NCBI GenBank assembly: GCA_943913655.1
Contig: CALTZA010000001.1
Location: forward strand, 1-64,000
DNA: 64,000 nucleotides
Origin: an uncultured Francisella sp.
GTDB taxonomy: Bacteria; Pseudomonadota; Gammaproteobacteria; Burkholderiales; Neisseriaceae
Direction: 5' to 3'
Position numbers and translations under genes: made by a program. Below are positions 17,395 to 26,791 of this stretch, piece after piece. Within the stretch, counting starts at the first letter, position 1, and each line of letters starts with the position of its first letter. The notes beneath the pieces were generated by a model. The model made no database searches and had not been told where the DNA came from. It saw only the letters and a program-made list of their open reading frames with translations.

Positions 17395-17742
17395 ATGCCT
17401 AGAGTGAAAAGTGGCGTAACGGCGCGCGCTCGTCATAAAAAAGTTATTGAGCAAGCTAAAGGCTTTCGCGGCCGTCGCAAAAATGTTTATCGAGTAGCAA
17501 AACAAGCTGTTATGAAAGCTGGGCAATACGCTTATCGTGACAGACGCCAAAGAAAACGTCAATTTCGTCGTCTATGGATTGTGCGTATTAACGCTGCTGC
17601 TAGATTAAGTGGTCTAAGTTATAGCAAATTTATGGCAGGGTTAAAACAAGCAGGAATTGATATTGATCGCAAAATTCTGGCTGACTTGGCCGTACGTGAC
17701 ATAGCAGCTTTTAATAAATTAGTTAGCACTATAAAAAAATAA
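17395..17742 (+). CDS. rplT: 50S ribosomal protein L20
   Basis: 115 residues beginning MPRVKSGVTARARHKKV with the KGFRGRRKNVYRVA block. L20 binds 23S rRNA early in assembly and in E. coli represses its own operon by binding the leader mRNA. A strong ribosome binding site (AAGGAGG) lies a few bases before the ATG. A terminator-like hairpin separates it from pheS. Confidence 0.97.
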   Translation: MPRVKSGVTARARHKKVIEQAKGFRGRRKNVYRVAKQAVMKAGQYAYRDRRQRKRQFRRLWIVRINAAARLSGLSYSKFMAGLKQAGIDIDRKILADLAVRDIAAFNKLVSTIKK

Positions 17743-17773
17743 TCTGTTAATTAGAGCCTTTTTTGCTCCTTCT

Positions 17774-17815
17774 AACCAGCCGACACCCTAATTGATAGGC
17801 TGGTTTTATTTTTTA
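17774..17815 (+). terminator. Terminator or attenuator between rplT and pheS
   Basis: AACCAGCC and GGCTGGTT form a perfect 8-bp stem with a 16-base loop and a T-rich tail (TTTATTTTTT). In E. coli a similar hairpin attenuates pheST through a Phe-rich leader peptide. No such leader peptide is visible here, so simple termination or partial read-through is more likely. Confidence 0.7.
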
Positions 17816-17844
17816 TCAATGTCTTCTTTCTAGAAAGAAAGCTT

Positions 17845-18834
17845 ATGCAGACACAAGCGAAAAAAATAGTTACAGCGGGAATCATCGAACTAAATAAGGC
17901 CACCGACCTCCCCCATCTTGAATTAATTAAATCACAATATCTTGGCAAGACAGGTGCTTTAAATACCATCTTAAAAACCTTAGGTAAGTTACCAAGTGAA
18001 AAACGCAAAAGTCTAGGACAAGTTGTTAATACTTATAAAAAAACCTTTCAGGAAGCATATCTTGCTAAAAAAAAAGCTTTAGAAAAAGTAGCCTGGGAGA
18101 TGCAACTAAGAAAAGAGACAATAGATATTACTTTACCTGGTCGAGGTCGCTTATTTGGCGGAATACATCCTATTTCTCAAGTACAAGAACGCATGGTGAA
18201 TATCTTTGCAAGTTTGGGCTTTGATATTGCTAGCGGACCTGAGATAGAAGATGATTACCATTGTTTTGAAGCTTTAAACATCCCACAAAATCATCCTGCA
18301 CGCGCTATGCAGGATACTTTTTATTTAGACAATGGCTTACTGCTTAGGCCGCACACCTCCTCTATGCAAGTTCGCTATATGGAGAATCATCCTAATCCTC
18401 CCATTCGTGTGGTTGGCCCTGGCACAACTTATCGAGTAGATTCTGATGCGACACATTCGCCAATGTTTCATCAATTGGAAGGATTATGGGTTGAAGAAAA
18501 TGTGTCCTTTGTCGATTTAAAATCTTTAATCATTCATTTTTTACACGCTTTTTTTGAAAAAAGTGACTTGCAGATACGTTTTCGAGCATCTTTCTTTCCC
18601 TTCACCGAACCTTCAGCTGAAGTCGATATCAAATGGGAAAATAAATGGCTAGAATGTGCAGGTTGTGGCATGGTGCATCCACAAGTTTTAGAAAATATTG
18701 GTATTAATTCTGAGAAGTATACAGGTCTGGCTTTTGGACTGGGGATTGATCGCTATGCTATGCTTTACTATGGTGTTACCGACTTACGCTTATTTTTTGA
18801 TAATGACTTGGCTTTTCTTAACCAATTCAACTAA
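17845..18834 (+). CDS. pheS: Phenylalanyl-tRNA synthetase alpha subunit
   Basis: The 329-residue catalytic subunit of the alpha2-beta2 enzyme that charges tRNA-Phe. An N-terminal coiled coil (about 1-85) is followed by the class II core with HPISQVQERM, GPEIEDDYHCFEALNIP (motif 2 region) and a C-terminal GLGIDRYAMLYYG (motif 3). pheT begins nine bases after its stop, with AAGGAG between the genes as ribosome binding site. Confidence 0.97.
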   Translation: MQTQAKKIVTAGIIELNKATDLPHLELIKSQYLGKTGALNTILKTLGKLPSEKRKSLGQVVNTYKKTFQEAYLAKKKALEKVAWEMQLRKETIDITLPGRGRLFGGIHPISQVQERMVNIFASLGFDIASGPEIEDDYHCFEALNIPQNHPARAMQDTFYLDNGLLLRPHTSSMQVRYMENHPNPPIRVVGPGTTYRVDSDATHSPMFHQLEGLWVEENVSFVDLKSLIIHFLHAFFEKSDLQIRFRASFFPFTEPSAEVDIKWENKWLECAGCGMVHPQVLENIGINSEKYTGLAFGLGIDRYAMLYYGVTDLRLFFDNDLAFLNQFN

Positions 18835-18843
18835 GGAGACGTT

Positions 18844-21207
18844 ATGCTGCTTTCTTTTAATTGGTTAAAGTCCTGGTGTGATATCAATCTAGACATCGAA
18901 CAAATATCGCACATGTTGACTATGGCAGGCTTGGAAGTGGAAAATTGCATGTCAATTGCACCATTGTTTTCAAATGTGGTGGTTAGCAAGGTAATCAAAC
19001 TAGATCAGCATCCCAATGCTGATCGTTTGAAAATAGCCATAGTTGATATTGGTGAACAAAAGCCAATACAAATTATCTGCGGAGCGCCAAATATTGCGCT
19101 TAATGCCAAGGTGCCTTGTGCAAAAATAGGAGCAAAATTACCAGGCAATATAGTAATTAAAGAGGTCAAATTGCGCGGTATCGATTCTGCGGGGATGCTT
19201 TGCTCAGGAAAAGAGTTGGGTATAGATAATGAAGCAGACGGTCTGCTGATATTGGATGATGATGCCAAAATAGGAAAAAATATTCGTGAAGTTTTAGATT
19301 TAGACGACCAAGTACTTGAAATCAAAAGCACGCCTAATCGTGCAGATTGTTTATGTATCAAAGGAATTGCGCGTGAAGTCGCCGTATTAACTGACTGCTC
19401 TTTAGTCCCTGTTTCAGTGTCAATTCCTGAAGAAGACAATGGTGATGATGCTTGTTCTCCAACAGCAAAAATTATAGCGTCTCAGGCCTGCGGCCGGTTA
19501 TTAATCTGCCGTATGCAAAATGTTGATAATCACAAATCAACTCCCTTATGGATGAAAAATCGCTTATTACATTCTGGTATTACCAGCCACTCCTTTTTAG
19601 TTGATGTAAGCAATTATGTCATGTTGGAACTTGGACAACCGATACATATTTACGATGCCAAACAGATAAAAAATACATTGCATGCAAGATATGCCAAAGA
19701 TAAAGAAATCATTACCTGTCTAAATGATAAAACCATTGCATTAGAAAAAGATACCTTGGTGATTGCCGATGATAATGGGCCTATTAGTATCGCCGGTATT
19801 ATTGGTTCTCAGTCTACTGCAGTGAATAAAGATAGCTCTGATATTGTGATTGAATCAGCTTATTTTGCTCCCAATGCCCTTATTGGAAAAGCAAAACGCT
19901 ATGGATTGAACACAGAAGCGTCTTATCGTTTTGAACGCGGTGTCGATTACACACAGCAGAAAGAAGCAATACAAAGAGTATGTCAGCTTATTTTAGAGTA
20001 TGCCGGCGGAAAAATCATCATGACCAGTGAAGCTTTAGGTAAACTTCCTTGCCCACAACATATCTCGCTTCGTTTAGATCGCCTCAGAAAAGTATTAGGT
20101 ATATCACCAACCAAAAAACAGATTGAGCACTGGCTAACAAAGCTTGGCTTTAAACCCCAAGAAAAAAAACAAGAGTTTTTAATCACCACTCCATCTTTTC
20201 GCTTTGACATCCACCAAGAAATTGACTTAATCGAAGAAGTAGCACGGCTTTACGGCTATGGCCACATTATACCACGAGCTATGAAAGGCACTTTATTATT
20301 ACGATGCCCCCCTTCTGATCGTTTTAAAGGTATTGATTTACTAAAAAAAATGGCAGCGCTTGACTATCAAGAAGTCATTAATTATGCTTTTGTCGATCCG
20401 CAGTGGCAAATGGATTTTGCTCCTGATATTCCAGTAATCGCGGTAAAAAATCCCATTGCGCAACAAATGAGCGTCATGCGCAGTACCTTAGTACCAAGCT
20501 TACTTGATAATCTCATTAAAAATGTGCATCGAAAACACTTGCGAGTGCGACTATTTGAATGTGCTCACACTTATCATCCGCCTGGAAAGGAGATCACCCG
20601 GATTGCTGGCTTAGCTTATGGATTTGCTCTGCCTGAACAGTGGGCAACCATCAATCAACAAGTGGATTTTTTCGATGTTAAAAATGATGTCATGGCCCTC
20701 TTATCAAATAAAAATATTCACTTTTGCTCGGACAGCCCCCTCTCTATATTACATCCGGGAGAAAGTGCTTGGTTGAAAATACACGGAAAAAATATTGGTT
20801 ATCTGGGTCGATTACATCCCCAATGGGCACAAAAATACGATATTCCTAACGCACCCATTGTTTTTGAAATTAACTATGATGCAGTGTGCCAGCGAATCGC
20901 ACACCATTATCACCCCATTTCTAAATATCCTCCAATACAGCGAGATCTTGCTTTAGTAGTGCCCAAATCTCTTTTGACTGGACAATTGATACAGAAATTA
21001 ATTAATACTAAATTGCCTGAACTAAAACATATTTATTTATTTGATGTATATGAAAATGAAGATTTATTACCCAATCAAAAAAGCTTGGCAATAAAGTGTA
21101 TTTTTCAATCACAAAATAAAACCCTAACCAATGAAGAGATCAATCAGTTCACTGAATTATTATTAGAAGAAGCAGCTAAGTCAGGTGCGAAACTAAGAAA
21201 TTTCTAG
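18844..21207 (+). CDS. pheT: Phenylalanyl-tRNA synthetase beta subunit
   Basis: 787 residues, normal for the bacterial beta subunit. Domains in order: the EMAP/OB-like tRNA-binding domain (about 40-155, with HPNADRL and ICGAPNI), the B3/B4 editing domain (about 210-400), the B5 domain, a catalytic-like core with EEVARLYGYGHI, and the C-terminal ferredoxin-fold anticodon-binding domain starting near SKYPPIQRDLALVV. No defects are visible. ihfA follows about 100 bases downstream, as in other gammaproteobacteria. Confidence 0.97.
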   Translation: MLLSFNWLKSWCDINLDIEQISHMLTMAGLEVENCMSIAPLFSNVVVSKVIKLDQHPNADRLKIAIVDIGEQKPIQIICGAPNIALNAKVPCAKIGAKLPGNIVIKEVKLRGIDSAGMLCSGKELGIDNEADGLLILDDDAKIGKNIREVLDLDDQVLEIKSTPNRADCLCIKGIAREVAVLTDCSLVPVSVSIPEEDNGDDACSPTAKIIASQACGRLLICRMQNVDNHKSTPLWMKNRLLHSGITSHSFLVDVSNYVMLELGQPIHIYDAKQIKNTLHARYAKDKEIITCLNDKTIALEKDTLVIADDNGPISIAGIIGSQSTAVNKDSSDIVIESAYFAPNALIGKAKRYGLNTEASYRFERGVDYTQQKEAIQRVCQLILEYAGGKIIMTSEALGKLPCPQHISLRLDRLRKVLGISPTKKQIEHWLTKLGFKPQEKKQEFLITTPSFRFDIHQEIDLIEEVARLYGYGHIIPRAMKGTLLLRCPPSDRFKGIDLLKKMAALDYQEVINYAFVDPQWQMDFAPDIPVIAVKNPIAQQMSVMRSTLVPSLLDNLIKNVHRKHLRVRLFECAHTYHPPGKEITRIAGLAYGFALPEQWATINQQVDFFDVKNDVMALLSNKNIHFCSDSPLSILHPGESAWLKIHGKNIGYLGRLHPQWAQKYDIPNAPIVFEINYDAVCQRIAHHYHPISKYPPIQRDLALVVPKSLLTGQLIQKLINTKLPELKHIYLFDVYENEDLLPNQKSLAIKCIFQSQNKTLTNEEINQFTELLLEEAAKSGAKLRNF

Positions 21208-21304
21208 AATATGATACAAGGGGATGCTTGTCTATATGACTAATTTAAGACATAATGACGCATAGGTAATATATTGTATTTTGAAGTGAATAGGATAAGC
21301 GCTC

Positions 21305-21610
21305 ATGACAACTTTAACAAAATTAGAATTAACTGACATGCTGATTGCTCAAGTGCCTAAACTAAGTCGTGCCGGAGCGAAATTATTGTTGGAAGAGTTA
21401 TTAGAAGAAATTAAAGCCAGTTTAGCTAGAGGAGAAGAGGTTAAGATTTCAGGTTTTGGTAGTTTTCAGACTCGCAATAAAAGAAAACGCCCAGGGCGCA
21501 ATCCTAAAACAGGAGAATCCGTAGAAATATGCGCTCGCTCCGTAGTAACTTTTCGGGCTAGCCAAAAGCTTAAAGCATTGGTTGAATATCGTGGTGTAAA
21601 GCATCCGTAA
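21305..21610 (+). CDS. ihfA: Integration host factor alpha subunit
   Basis: A 101-residue DNA-bending protein of the HU/IHF family that pairs with IhfB. It has the family features GEEVKISGFGSFQTR, the minor-groove-inserting proline arm (KRPGRNPKTGE) and the C-terminal TFRASQKLK. The pheT-ihfA-tRNA-Pro order is conserved in related bacteria. Confidence 0.96.
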   Translation: MTTLTKLELTDMLIAQVPKLSRAGAKLLLEELLEEIKASLARGEEVKISGFGSFQTRNKRKRPGRNPKTGESVEICARSVVTFRASQKLKALVEYRGVKHP

Positions 21611-21627
21611 AATATTAAGATTTTTGT

Positions 21628-21704
21628 CGGAGTGTAGCGCAACCCGGTAGCGCACTTGCATGGGGTGCAAGGGGTCGAAGGTTCAAATCCTTTCACTCCG
21701 ACCA
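21628..21704 (+). tRNA. tRNA-Pro (GGG)
   Basis: A 77-base cloverleaf. Acceptor CGGAGTG pairs with CACTCCG, the anticodon stem CTTGC/GCAAG holds the loop ATGGGGT with anticodon GGG, the T arm contains GGTTCAAATCC, and CCA is encoded. It starts 17 bases after ihfA. Confidence 0.97.
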
Positions 21705-21754
21705 TTTCTTCATATTGATTAAAGGCAATTTGAAATCTAGGCTATATAGGTACT

Positions 21755-23698
21755 CTAAGGCGTGCTTGGCTGTACATCATCTTGTTTTTGCTCATTGGCA
21801 ATAATTTCAGGAGTAGCTTTGGTAACTGACAAAGAGCTATCGCTATGATGAGCATCTTCATGATCATGAGAGGGGGCGTGCGGCTTTTTACCTGCCATAA
21901 TTTCTTTAATTTGCTCACGGTTAATGGTTTCCCATTCCATCAAAGTAGAAGTCATCAATTCCACAATCTCTTTGTTTTCTTGCAAGATTTTAATAGCTAG
22001 TGCATATTGTTCATCTAAGATACGCTTTACTTCGATATCAACTTGTTTCATAGTCCCTTCAGAAATATGCTGAGTATGAGCAACACTTCTGCCAAAAAAA
22101 ACTTCATCTTGGTTTTCGCCAATAACCATTGGCCCTAAGCGATCAGACATGCCATAGCGCGTGACCATCTCCCGAGCTAATTTAGTGGCACGCTCAAAAT
22201 CATTTGCGGCTCCAGTTGAAACTCTTTTAACAAATAACTCTTCAGCTGCACGCCCACCGAATAATACAGCGATTTCACTTAATAACTGATCTTTGTATTT
22301 ACTAAATACATCACGTTCTGGTAGTTGCCAAGTCAAACCTAAGGCGCGCCCTCTTGGCATAATGGTTACCTTATGCACTGGATCAGTAAAGGGTAAGGAC
22401 TCTGCAACAACTGCGTGACCTGACTCATGATAGGCAGTTGCTCGTTTATCTTCTTCTTGCATCACCATTGAACGACGCTCAGGACCCATATATACTTTAT
22501 CCTTAGCTTCTTCTAAGTCATTTTGATCCACCACTGCCTTCTGTTGTCGGCCTGCTAACAAGGCGGCTTCATTTACTAAATTAGCCAAATCGGCTCCAGA
22601 AAATCCTGGTGTTCCACGCGCAATTTCATCAATATTAACATCAGGCTCTAACTTAACTTTTTTGACATGAACTGCCAAAATCTGCTCGCGACCACGGATA
22701 TCAGGCATCGGCACCACCACTTGTCTATCAAAACGTCCCGGACGAAGCAAGGCTGAATCAAGCACATCTGGTCGGTTGGTGGCAGCAATAACAATTACCG
22801 TTGCATTAGATTCAATACCGTCCATCTCTACTAGTAATTGATTTAATGTTTGTTCTCTCTCATCGTTGCCACCTCCTACCCCAGTACCACGTTGACGACC
22901 AACCGCATCAATCTCATCAATGAAAATAATGCAAGGTGCCTGTTTTTTGGCTCTCTCAAACATATCACGCACACGGGATGCTCCAACTCCAACAAACATT
23001 TCAACAAAATCGGAGCCAGAAATACTGTAAAAGGGAACTTGCGCTTCTCCAGCAATAGCCTTAGCTAGTAAAGTCTTACCAGTGCCTGGATTTCCTACCA
23101 TCAATACACCATGTGGAACTTTACCACCTAGTTTTTGATAGCGATCAGGATTTTTTAAGTAATCAACAATCTCTTGTACTTCAAACTTAGCTTCATCGCA
23201 GCCTGCCACATCCTTAAAAGTAATTTTATTCTTGTCTTTATCAATCAATCTTGCTTTACTGCTACCAAACATGAAAGGTCCCCCCTTACTGGATGCTCCC
23301 CCTTGCATGCGCATAAAAAAGAAATAAAAAATAAAAATCATTAATAAGAAGGGAACCAAGCTGATAAATAAATTTTCTAAAAGTCCCGGCCTCTTTTCTG
23401 GTGTTACCGTGACATTGACCTGATTTTTTGCCAACTTACTGAATAAAGAAACATCATACGGAGCATTCACCATGAACCTACTCTTATCCTTTTTTTTACC
23501 AGTAAGTTGATAACCATATAAAAAAGAGCCCTTAACATTCACTTTATCAACCTGCTTGGCATCAACAGCGTTTAAAAAATCAGAATAACTCAACTGAACT
23601 TTACTGGCTCCTTCTTGCTTAACAGCGCTGTAAGCAAAAAATAAGAGTACTACTACTCCTAAAATGAGGATTAAACTTTTTTTAATAGAATTATTCAC
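21755..23698 (-). CDS. ftsH: ATP-dependent zinc metalloprotease FtsH
   Basis: The membrane-bound AAA+ protease degrading misfolded membrane proteins and regulators such as LpxC and sigma-32 in E. coli. Two membrane helices are at about 8-24 and 100-125 around a periplasmic domain. The AAA module has Walker A GNPGTGKT, Walker B IIFIDEID, the pore motif FVEMFVG and the SRH region. The zinc site HESGH and the downstream Asp ligand region are present. 647 residues; the tail is His/Asp-rich. rlmE starts 17 bases upstream, the standard rlmE-ftsH operon. Confidence 0.97.
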   Translation of the reverse strand: MNNSIKKSLILILGVVVLLFFAYSAVKQEGASKVQLSYSDFLNAVDAKQVDKVNVKGSFLYGYQLTGKKKDKSRFMVNAPYDVSLFSKLAKNQVNVTVTPEKRPGLLENLFISLVPFLLMIFIFYFFFMRMQGGASSKGGPFMFGSSKARLIDKDKNKITFKDVAGCDEAKFEVQEIVDYLKNPDRYQKLGGKVPHGVLMVGNPGTGKTLLAKAIAGEAQVPFYSISGSDFVEMFVGVGASRVRDMFERAKKQAPCIIFIDEIDAVGRQRGTGVGGGNDEREQTLNQLLVEMDGIESNATVIVIAATNRPDVLDSALLRPGRFDRQVVVPMPDIRGREQILAVHVKKVKLEPDVNIDEIARGTPGFSGADLANLVNEAALLAGRQQKAVVDQNDLEEAKDKVYMGPERRSMVMQEEDKRATAYHESGHAVVAESLPFTDPVHKVTIMPRGRALGLTWQLPERDVFSKYKDQLLSEIAVLFGGRAAEELFVKRVSTGAANDFERATKLAREMVTRYGMSDRLGPMVIGENQDEVFFGRSVAHTQHISEGTMKQVDIEVKRILDEQYALAIKILQENKEIVELMTSTLMEWETINREQIKEIMAGKKPHAPSHDHEDAHHSDSSLSVTKATPEIIANEQKQDDVQPSTP

Positions 23699-23715
23699 CT
23701 ACTAAAACTCCTATG

Positions 23716-24357
23716 TCATTGGCGCAGTACAGCGGCTAATAAATAAAGCTCATTAGAACGGTTGCGTGAAGCTTGAGGCTTTCTTATGACAACCTGCAAA
23801 AATTGATTTTTCAATAGCTTAATATAGTCATTATATCTACTTCCCTGGAAAACTTTTATTAGAAAACGTCCATCAGACTGCAAATAATTTTTAGCAAAAT
23901 CAGCCGCCAACTCAGCTAAATAATAACTTTTGGCCTGATCAATAACTGCCGTACCTGTCATATTGGGTGCCATATCAGAAATCACAAGATCAACTTTTTG
24001 ATCGTGCAACTTATTTTCTAACTGGCGTAGTACTTCCGGCTCAGTAAAATCACCTTGCAGAAAAGAAACACCTTCAATTGGCTCCATCGATAAAACATCT
24101 AAAGCAAACACTTTGCCGTATTGTTTTACTTTTTTACTGACTACCTGAGACCAACTACCAGGCGCACTGCCCAGGTCCACAACCAACATTCCTGGCTTCA
24201 AGAGATTGTCTTTTTGATTGATCTCTAGTAGCTTATACGCGGCTCGCGAACGATAACCCTCTTTTTTTGCTAACTGCACAAATGCATCATGCGTATGCTC
24301 ATTTAGCCACAAGCCAGACGATTTGGAACGCATTTTTTGACCCGCCCGCTTTGACAA
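23716..24357 (-). CDS. rlmE: 23S rRNA 2'-O-ribose U2552 methyltransferase RlmE
   Basis: The heat-shock methyltransferase also called FtsJ or RrmJ, 213 residues from a TTG start (a shorter start at ATG 24333 is possible). The SAM site is VVDLGSAPGSWSQV and the catalytic K-D-K-E set is represented by RSRAAYKL, ISDMAPN and FLIKVFQG. It modifies U2552 of 23S rRNA late in 50S assembly. Operon with ftsH. Confidence 0.94.
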   Translation of the reverse strand: MSKRAGQKMRSKSSGLWLNEHTHDAFVQLAKKEGYRSRAAYKLLEINQKDNLLKPGMLVVDLGSAPGSWSQVVSKKVKQYGKVFALDVLSMEPIEGVSFLQGDFTEPEVLRQLENKLHDQKVDLVISDMAPNMTGTAVIDQAKSYYLAELAADFAKNYLQSDGRFLIKVFQGSRYNDYIKLLKNQFLQVVIRKPQASRNRSNELYLLAAVLRQ

Positions 24358-24377
24358 CCATAACCTATAATCGCACT

Positions 24378-24386
24378 ATTATAGCA
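24378..24386 (-). promoter_or_regulatory. Extended -10 promoter for rlmE-ftsH
   Basis: On the minus strand TGCTATAAT is an extended -10 with a perfect TATAAT, about 20 bases before the rlmE start. No good -35 is seen; the heat-shock consensus expected in E. coli is not obvious. Confidence 0.45.
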
Positions 24387-24519
24387 TGCAACGACTGTAA
24401 TTAATGACTAGGACGTAGGCTTTATTGAAATAATTGTTTAAATAACAATAGATTATACAAAAATAATTAGCATATCGTATAATTTGAAGATTCTCATTAT
24501 CTAATTGCAGAAAAAGCCT

Positions 24520-24945
24520 ATGAATATTTTAGATGACACTTGGGGAAGACGTATTGATCCATCAGTTTCCAGGGTTATCGCCACTGCATATGTCATTTAT
24601 TTTCTTGCTCTTTTAGAGATCTTTTTTTTACCAAGCTGCGGTATTTTGATGATCCCTGCCTTTGGCCTGCTGATTGGGTCACAAGCGATTAGTCGTTCTT
24701 CTTATGTTCCCCATGCACGATGTTTGATCTTATGTGCCCTTATATGGGCTTTTTTTCTTGGTACAGACCAAACTGTTTATTTTACTTTCAAGAATACTCA
24801 TTACTTCTGGCACACTAAAATGTTAGGATGGGGAATATCAAGCGTATTATGGCTTTATGATTTTTTTTATTTGATCACTCAGATGTCCTTGCTGTACAAA
24901 AAAACTATCAATGTAAAACGGCTATTTTATCGTAAAAAAGAATAA
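24520..24945 (+). CDS. Small unknown membrane protein
   Basis: 141 residues from the ATG; an in-frame TTG at 24505 would add five. Four hydrophobic segments are visible (about 17-36, 37-52, 68-86 and 108-130). The N-terminus TWGRRIDPSVSRVIA is cytosolic-looking and the C-terminus is basic. I do not recognise the family. It is flanked by divergent rlmE and a convergent transporter, so it is its own transcription unit; a -10 match (TATAAT at 24478-24483) precedes it. Confidence 0.6.
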   Translation: MNILDDTWGRRIDPSVSRVIATAYVIYFLALLEIFFLPSCGILMIPAFGLLIGSQAISRSSYVPHARCLILCALIWAFFLGTDQTVYFTFKNTHYFWHTKMLGWGISSVLWLYDFFYLITQMSLLYKKTINVKRLFYRKKE

Positions 24946-24953
24946 TCTCCTTT

Positions 24954-25823
24954 TCAAAAATCATCCCTTTTTTTTAGATTAAAATAATCTGCAATACTAC
25001 TTAATATCCCACTTGATAAAATGATTAAAATCCCTAAAGTTTCTACTGCACCTAACTTCTCTCCTAAAATAACTGCACCGCATACAAAAGAAAAAATAAT
25101 TGTCAGATAAGAAAATATAGAGCTAATGAGCAGATCTCCTTGCGAATAAGCTAAGGTCATGGCTAGTTGCCCAATGAGAGACGTGATACTCAAACCTGCA
25201 ATCAACTCAATACTTTTGTAATCAATTGGATGAAATCCGATGATAGCACTCCATATCCCAGTTACGCAGGCAGCTATTAAAGAAAAATAAAACACGATTC
25301 TCCACTCCGGCTCTTGCAGCAAAGTCAATTCCTTAACTTGTATATAAGCAAGAGCAGAGAGCATCCCTGTTAATGTCCCTAATAAAATATAAAGAGTTTG
25401 CCCAGAAGATCCGCTGGGACGTAAAAGTATGATGACGCCGATGAGACCTAAGACTGCGCATAAAAAAACAAATATAGAAACTTTCCTTTTCAGTAAAAAA
25501 ACTGAAAAAGCTGCCATCCATATGACTGAAGTATAAGTCAAGGTTACTGCTGTAGCTAAAGGCAAATGTGTAATACTAAAAAAATTTAAGGTAAGCGCGC
25601 CTGTGCCTAATAATGCCCGCGTTATATGCGATTTAATATGTACGGTCTTGACTGTTTGTGCGCGCAATTTTGCTATTAATAGTAGTAGAATGGTTGCTGG
25701 CAGCATTCGCCAAAATACAATTTCTGGCGTGGAAAAATGGCTCCCCAGCAGCTTGACACAAATGGACATCAAGGCAAAACTAATGGCGCAGATAATCATC
25801 CAAAATGAACCTAATTGTGGCAT
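24954..25823 (-). CDS. DMT/EamA family transporter
   Basis: 289 residues with about ten hydrophobic segments arranged as two EamA repeats, ending in a typical C-terminal LGIILSSGIL-like helix and a short basic tail. Substrate is unknown; DMT proteins export metabolites, amino acids or drugs. It faces away from a second DMT system 98 bases upstream, whose gene is split. It ends eight bases from the convergent small membrane protein. Confidence 0.85.
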   Translation of the reverse strand: MPQLGSFWMIICAISFALMSICVKLLGSHFSTPEIVFWRMLPATILLLLIAKLRAQTVKTVHIKSHITRALLGTGALTLNFFSITHLPLATAVTLTYTSVIWMAAFSVFLLKRKVSIFVFLCAVLGLIGVIILLRPSGSSGQTLYILLGTLTGMLSALAYIQVKELTLLQEPEWRIVFYFSLIAACVTGIWSAIIGFHPIDYKSIELIAGLSITSLIGQLAMTLAYSQGDLLISSIFSYLTIIFSFVCGAVILGEKLGAVETLGILIILSSGILSSIADYFNLKKRDDF

Positions 25824-25921
25824 TATTTTCCTTTAATCACATAAATAAAATATTGACAACCATAGCGTATCTCACTTAACTTTAAAAAACTTAATAATGT
25901 AAGATGAAACTTTAAGACATA

Positions 25922-26341
25922 ATGTGGCTGATTGTACTGACAGTTTTTTTTAGCGTGATGGTGTCACTATTACTGAAAATAGGTTCTAAAAAGCCTTTTT
26001 TTAGTCTTGCACAAACAATTGCAATTAATTATATTACCGCTTTACTACTAAATATTTTATATCTGCATCCTAATTGGCACCAAGTATTTCACCATCAGCA
26101 ATGGTTATGTCTGATACTAGGTATATTTATGCCCATACTTTTTCTCATCTTGGGACAAGCAATTAAAAAAATAGGTGTGGCTAAAGCAGATATCGCGCAG
26201 CGCTTAGCATTGATTATCCCTGTTCTTTGTGCTTTCTTGTTGTTTCATGAAACAATCAAAACGGTCAAATTAATTGCCGTTGGTCTTGCATTTCTGGCTA
26301 TCTTCCTACTTCTTACTCCTGAAAAAAATGCTATCAAATAA
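25922..26341 (+). CDS. DMT/EamA-type transporter, N-terminal half
   Basis: 139 residues forming one five-helix EamA repeat, ending in FLLLTPEKNAIK at a TAA. The next ORF continues exactly where the second repeat should start, shifted by one base at a run of seven A (26322-26328). Removing one A joins the halves as LTPEKMLSNKEN, giving a transporter of about 282 residues, the usual size. It is either a frameshift mutation, a sequencing error, transcript slippage at the A-run, or a real two-subunit transporter with overlapping genes. Confidence 0.7.
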   Translation: MWLIVLTVFFSVMVSLLLKIGSKKPFFSLAQTIAINYITALLLNILYLHPNWHQVFHHQQWLCLILGIFMPILFLILGQAIKKIGVAKADIAQRLALIIPVLCAFLLFHETIKTVKLIAVGLAFLAIFLLLTPEKNAIK

Positions 26342-26768
26342 AGAAAATATTCTCTATTTTTGTACAATCATGATTGGTTTTGGTATTGTTGATAGCCTTT
26401 TTAAGGCATTAACTCAAAGTGGCCTATCAACTACCGATGCTTTGGTATCTATTTTCTTTTTTGCCAATATTTTGCTATTTGCTTGGCTATTATTGAATCA
26501 CACCAAATGGCATGTAATTAATGTTAAATTGGGTATACTGATCGGTATTGCAAATTTTGCCAATATTTATTTCTATCTTGAGGCGCATCGCTACTTTGCA
26601 AATAACCCAACTTTGGTGTTTACTGCTGTTAATCTAGGTGTCATCATATTCTCTGTATTGATTGCTCGCTCCTATTTTAAAGAGCGTTTGACTCCTACTA
26701 ACTATATTGGCATCAGCCTAGCAGTAATTGCCCTATGGCTTTTATTAAACTCTGGCAGTTTGCCGTAA
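26328..26768 (+). CDS. DMT/EamA-type transporter, C-terminal half
   Basis: 146 residues from ATG 26328, overlapping the N-terminal half by 14 bases. It has five hydrophobic segments and the typical EamA second-repeat end (ISLAVIALWLLL). The ATG is made from the last A of the seven-A run. No ribosome binding site is visible apart from the A-rich run itself, so independent initiation would rely on coupling. See the N-terminal half for the alternatives. Confidence 0.65.
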   Translation: MLSNKENILYFCTIMIGFGIVDSLFKALTQSGLSTTDALVSIFFFANILLFAWLLLNHTKWHVINVKLGILIGIANFANIYFYLEAHRYFANNPTLVFTAVNLGVIIFSVLIARSYFKERLTPTNYIGISLAVIALWLLLNSGSLP

Positions 26769-26791
26769 CACCATAAAGGAATCTTTGACGT

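Noticed and set aside
17743..17844. A Phe-rich leader peptide for pheST attenuation
   Set aside because: No ATG with a run of Phe codons precedes the hairpin; only a four-codon frame occurs after it.
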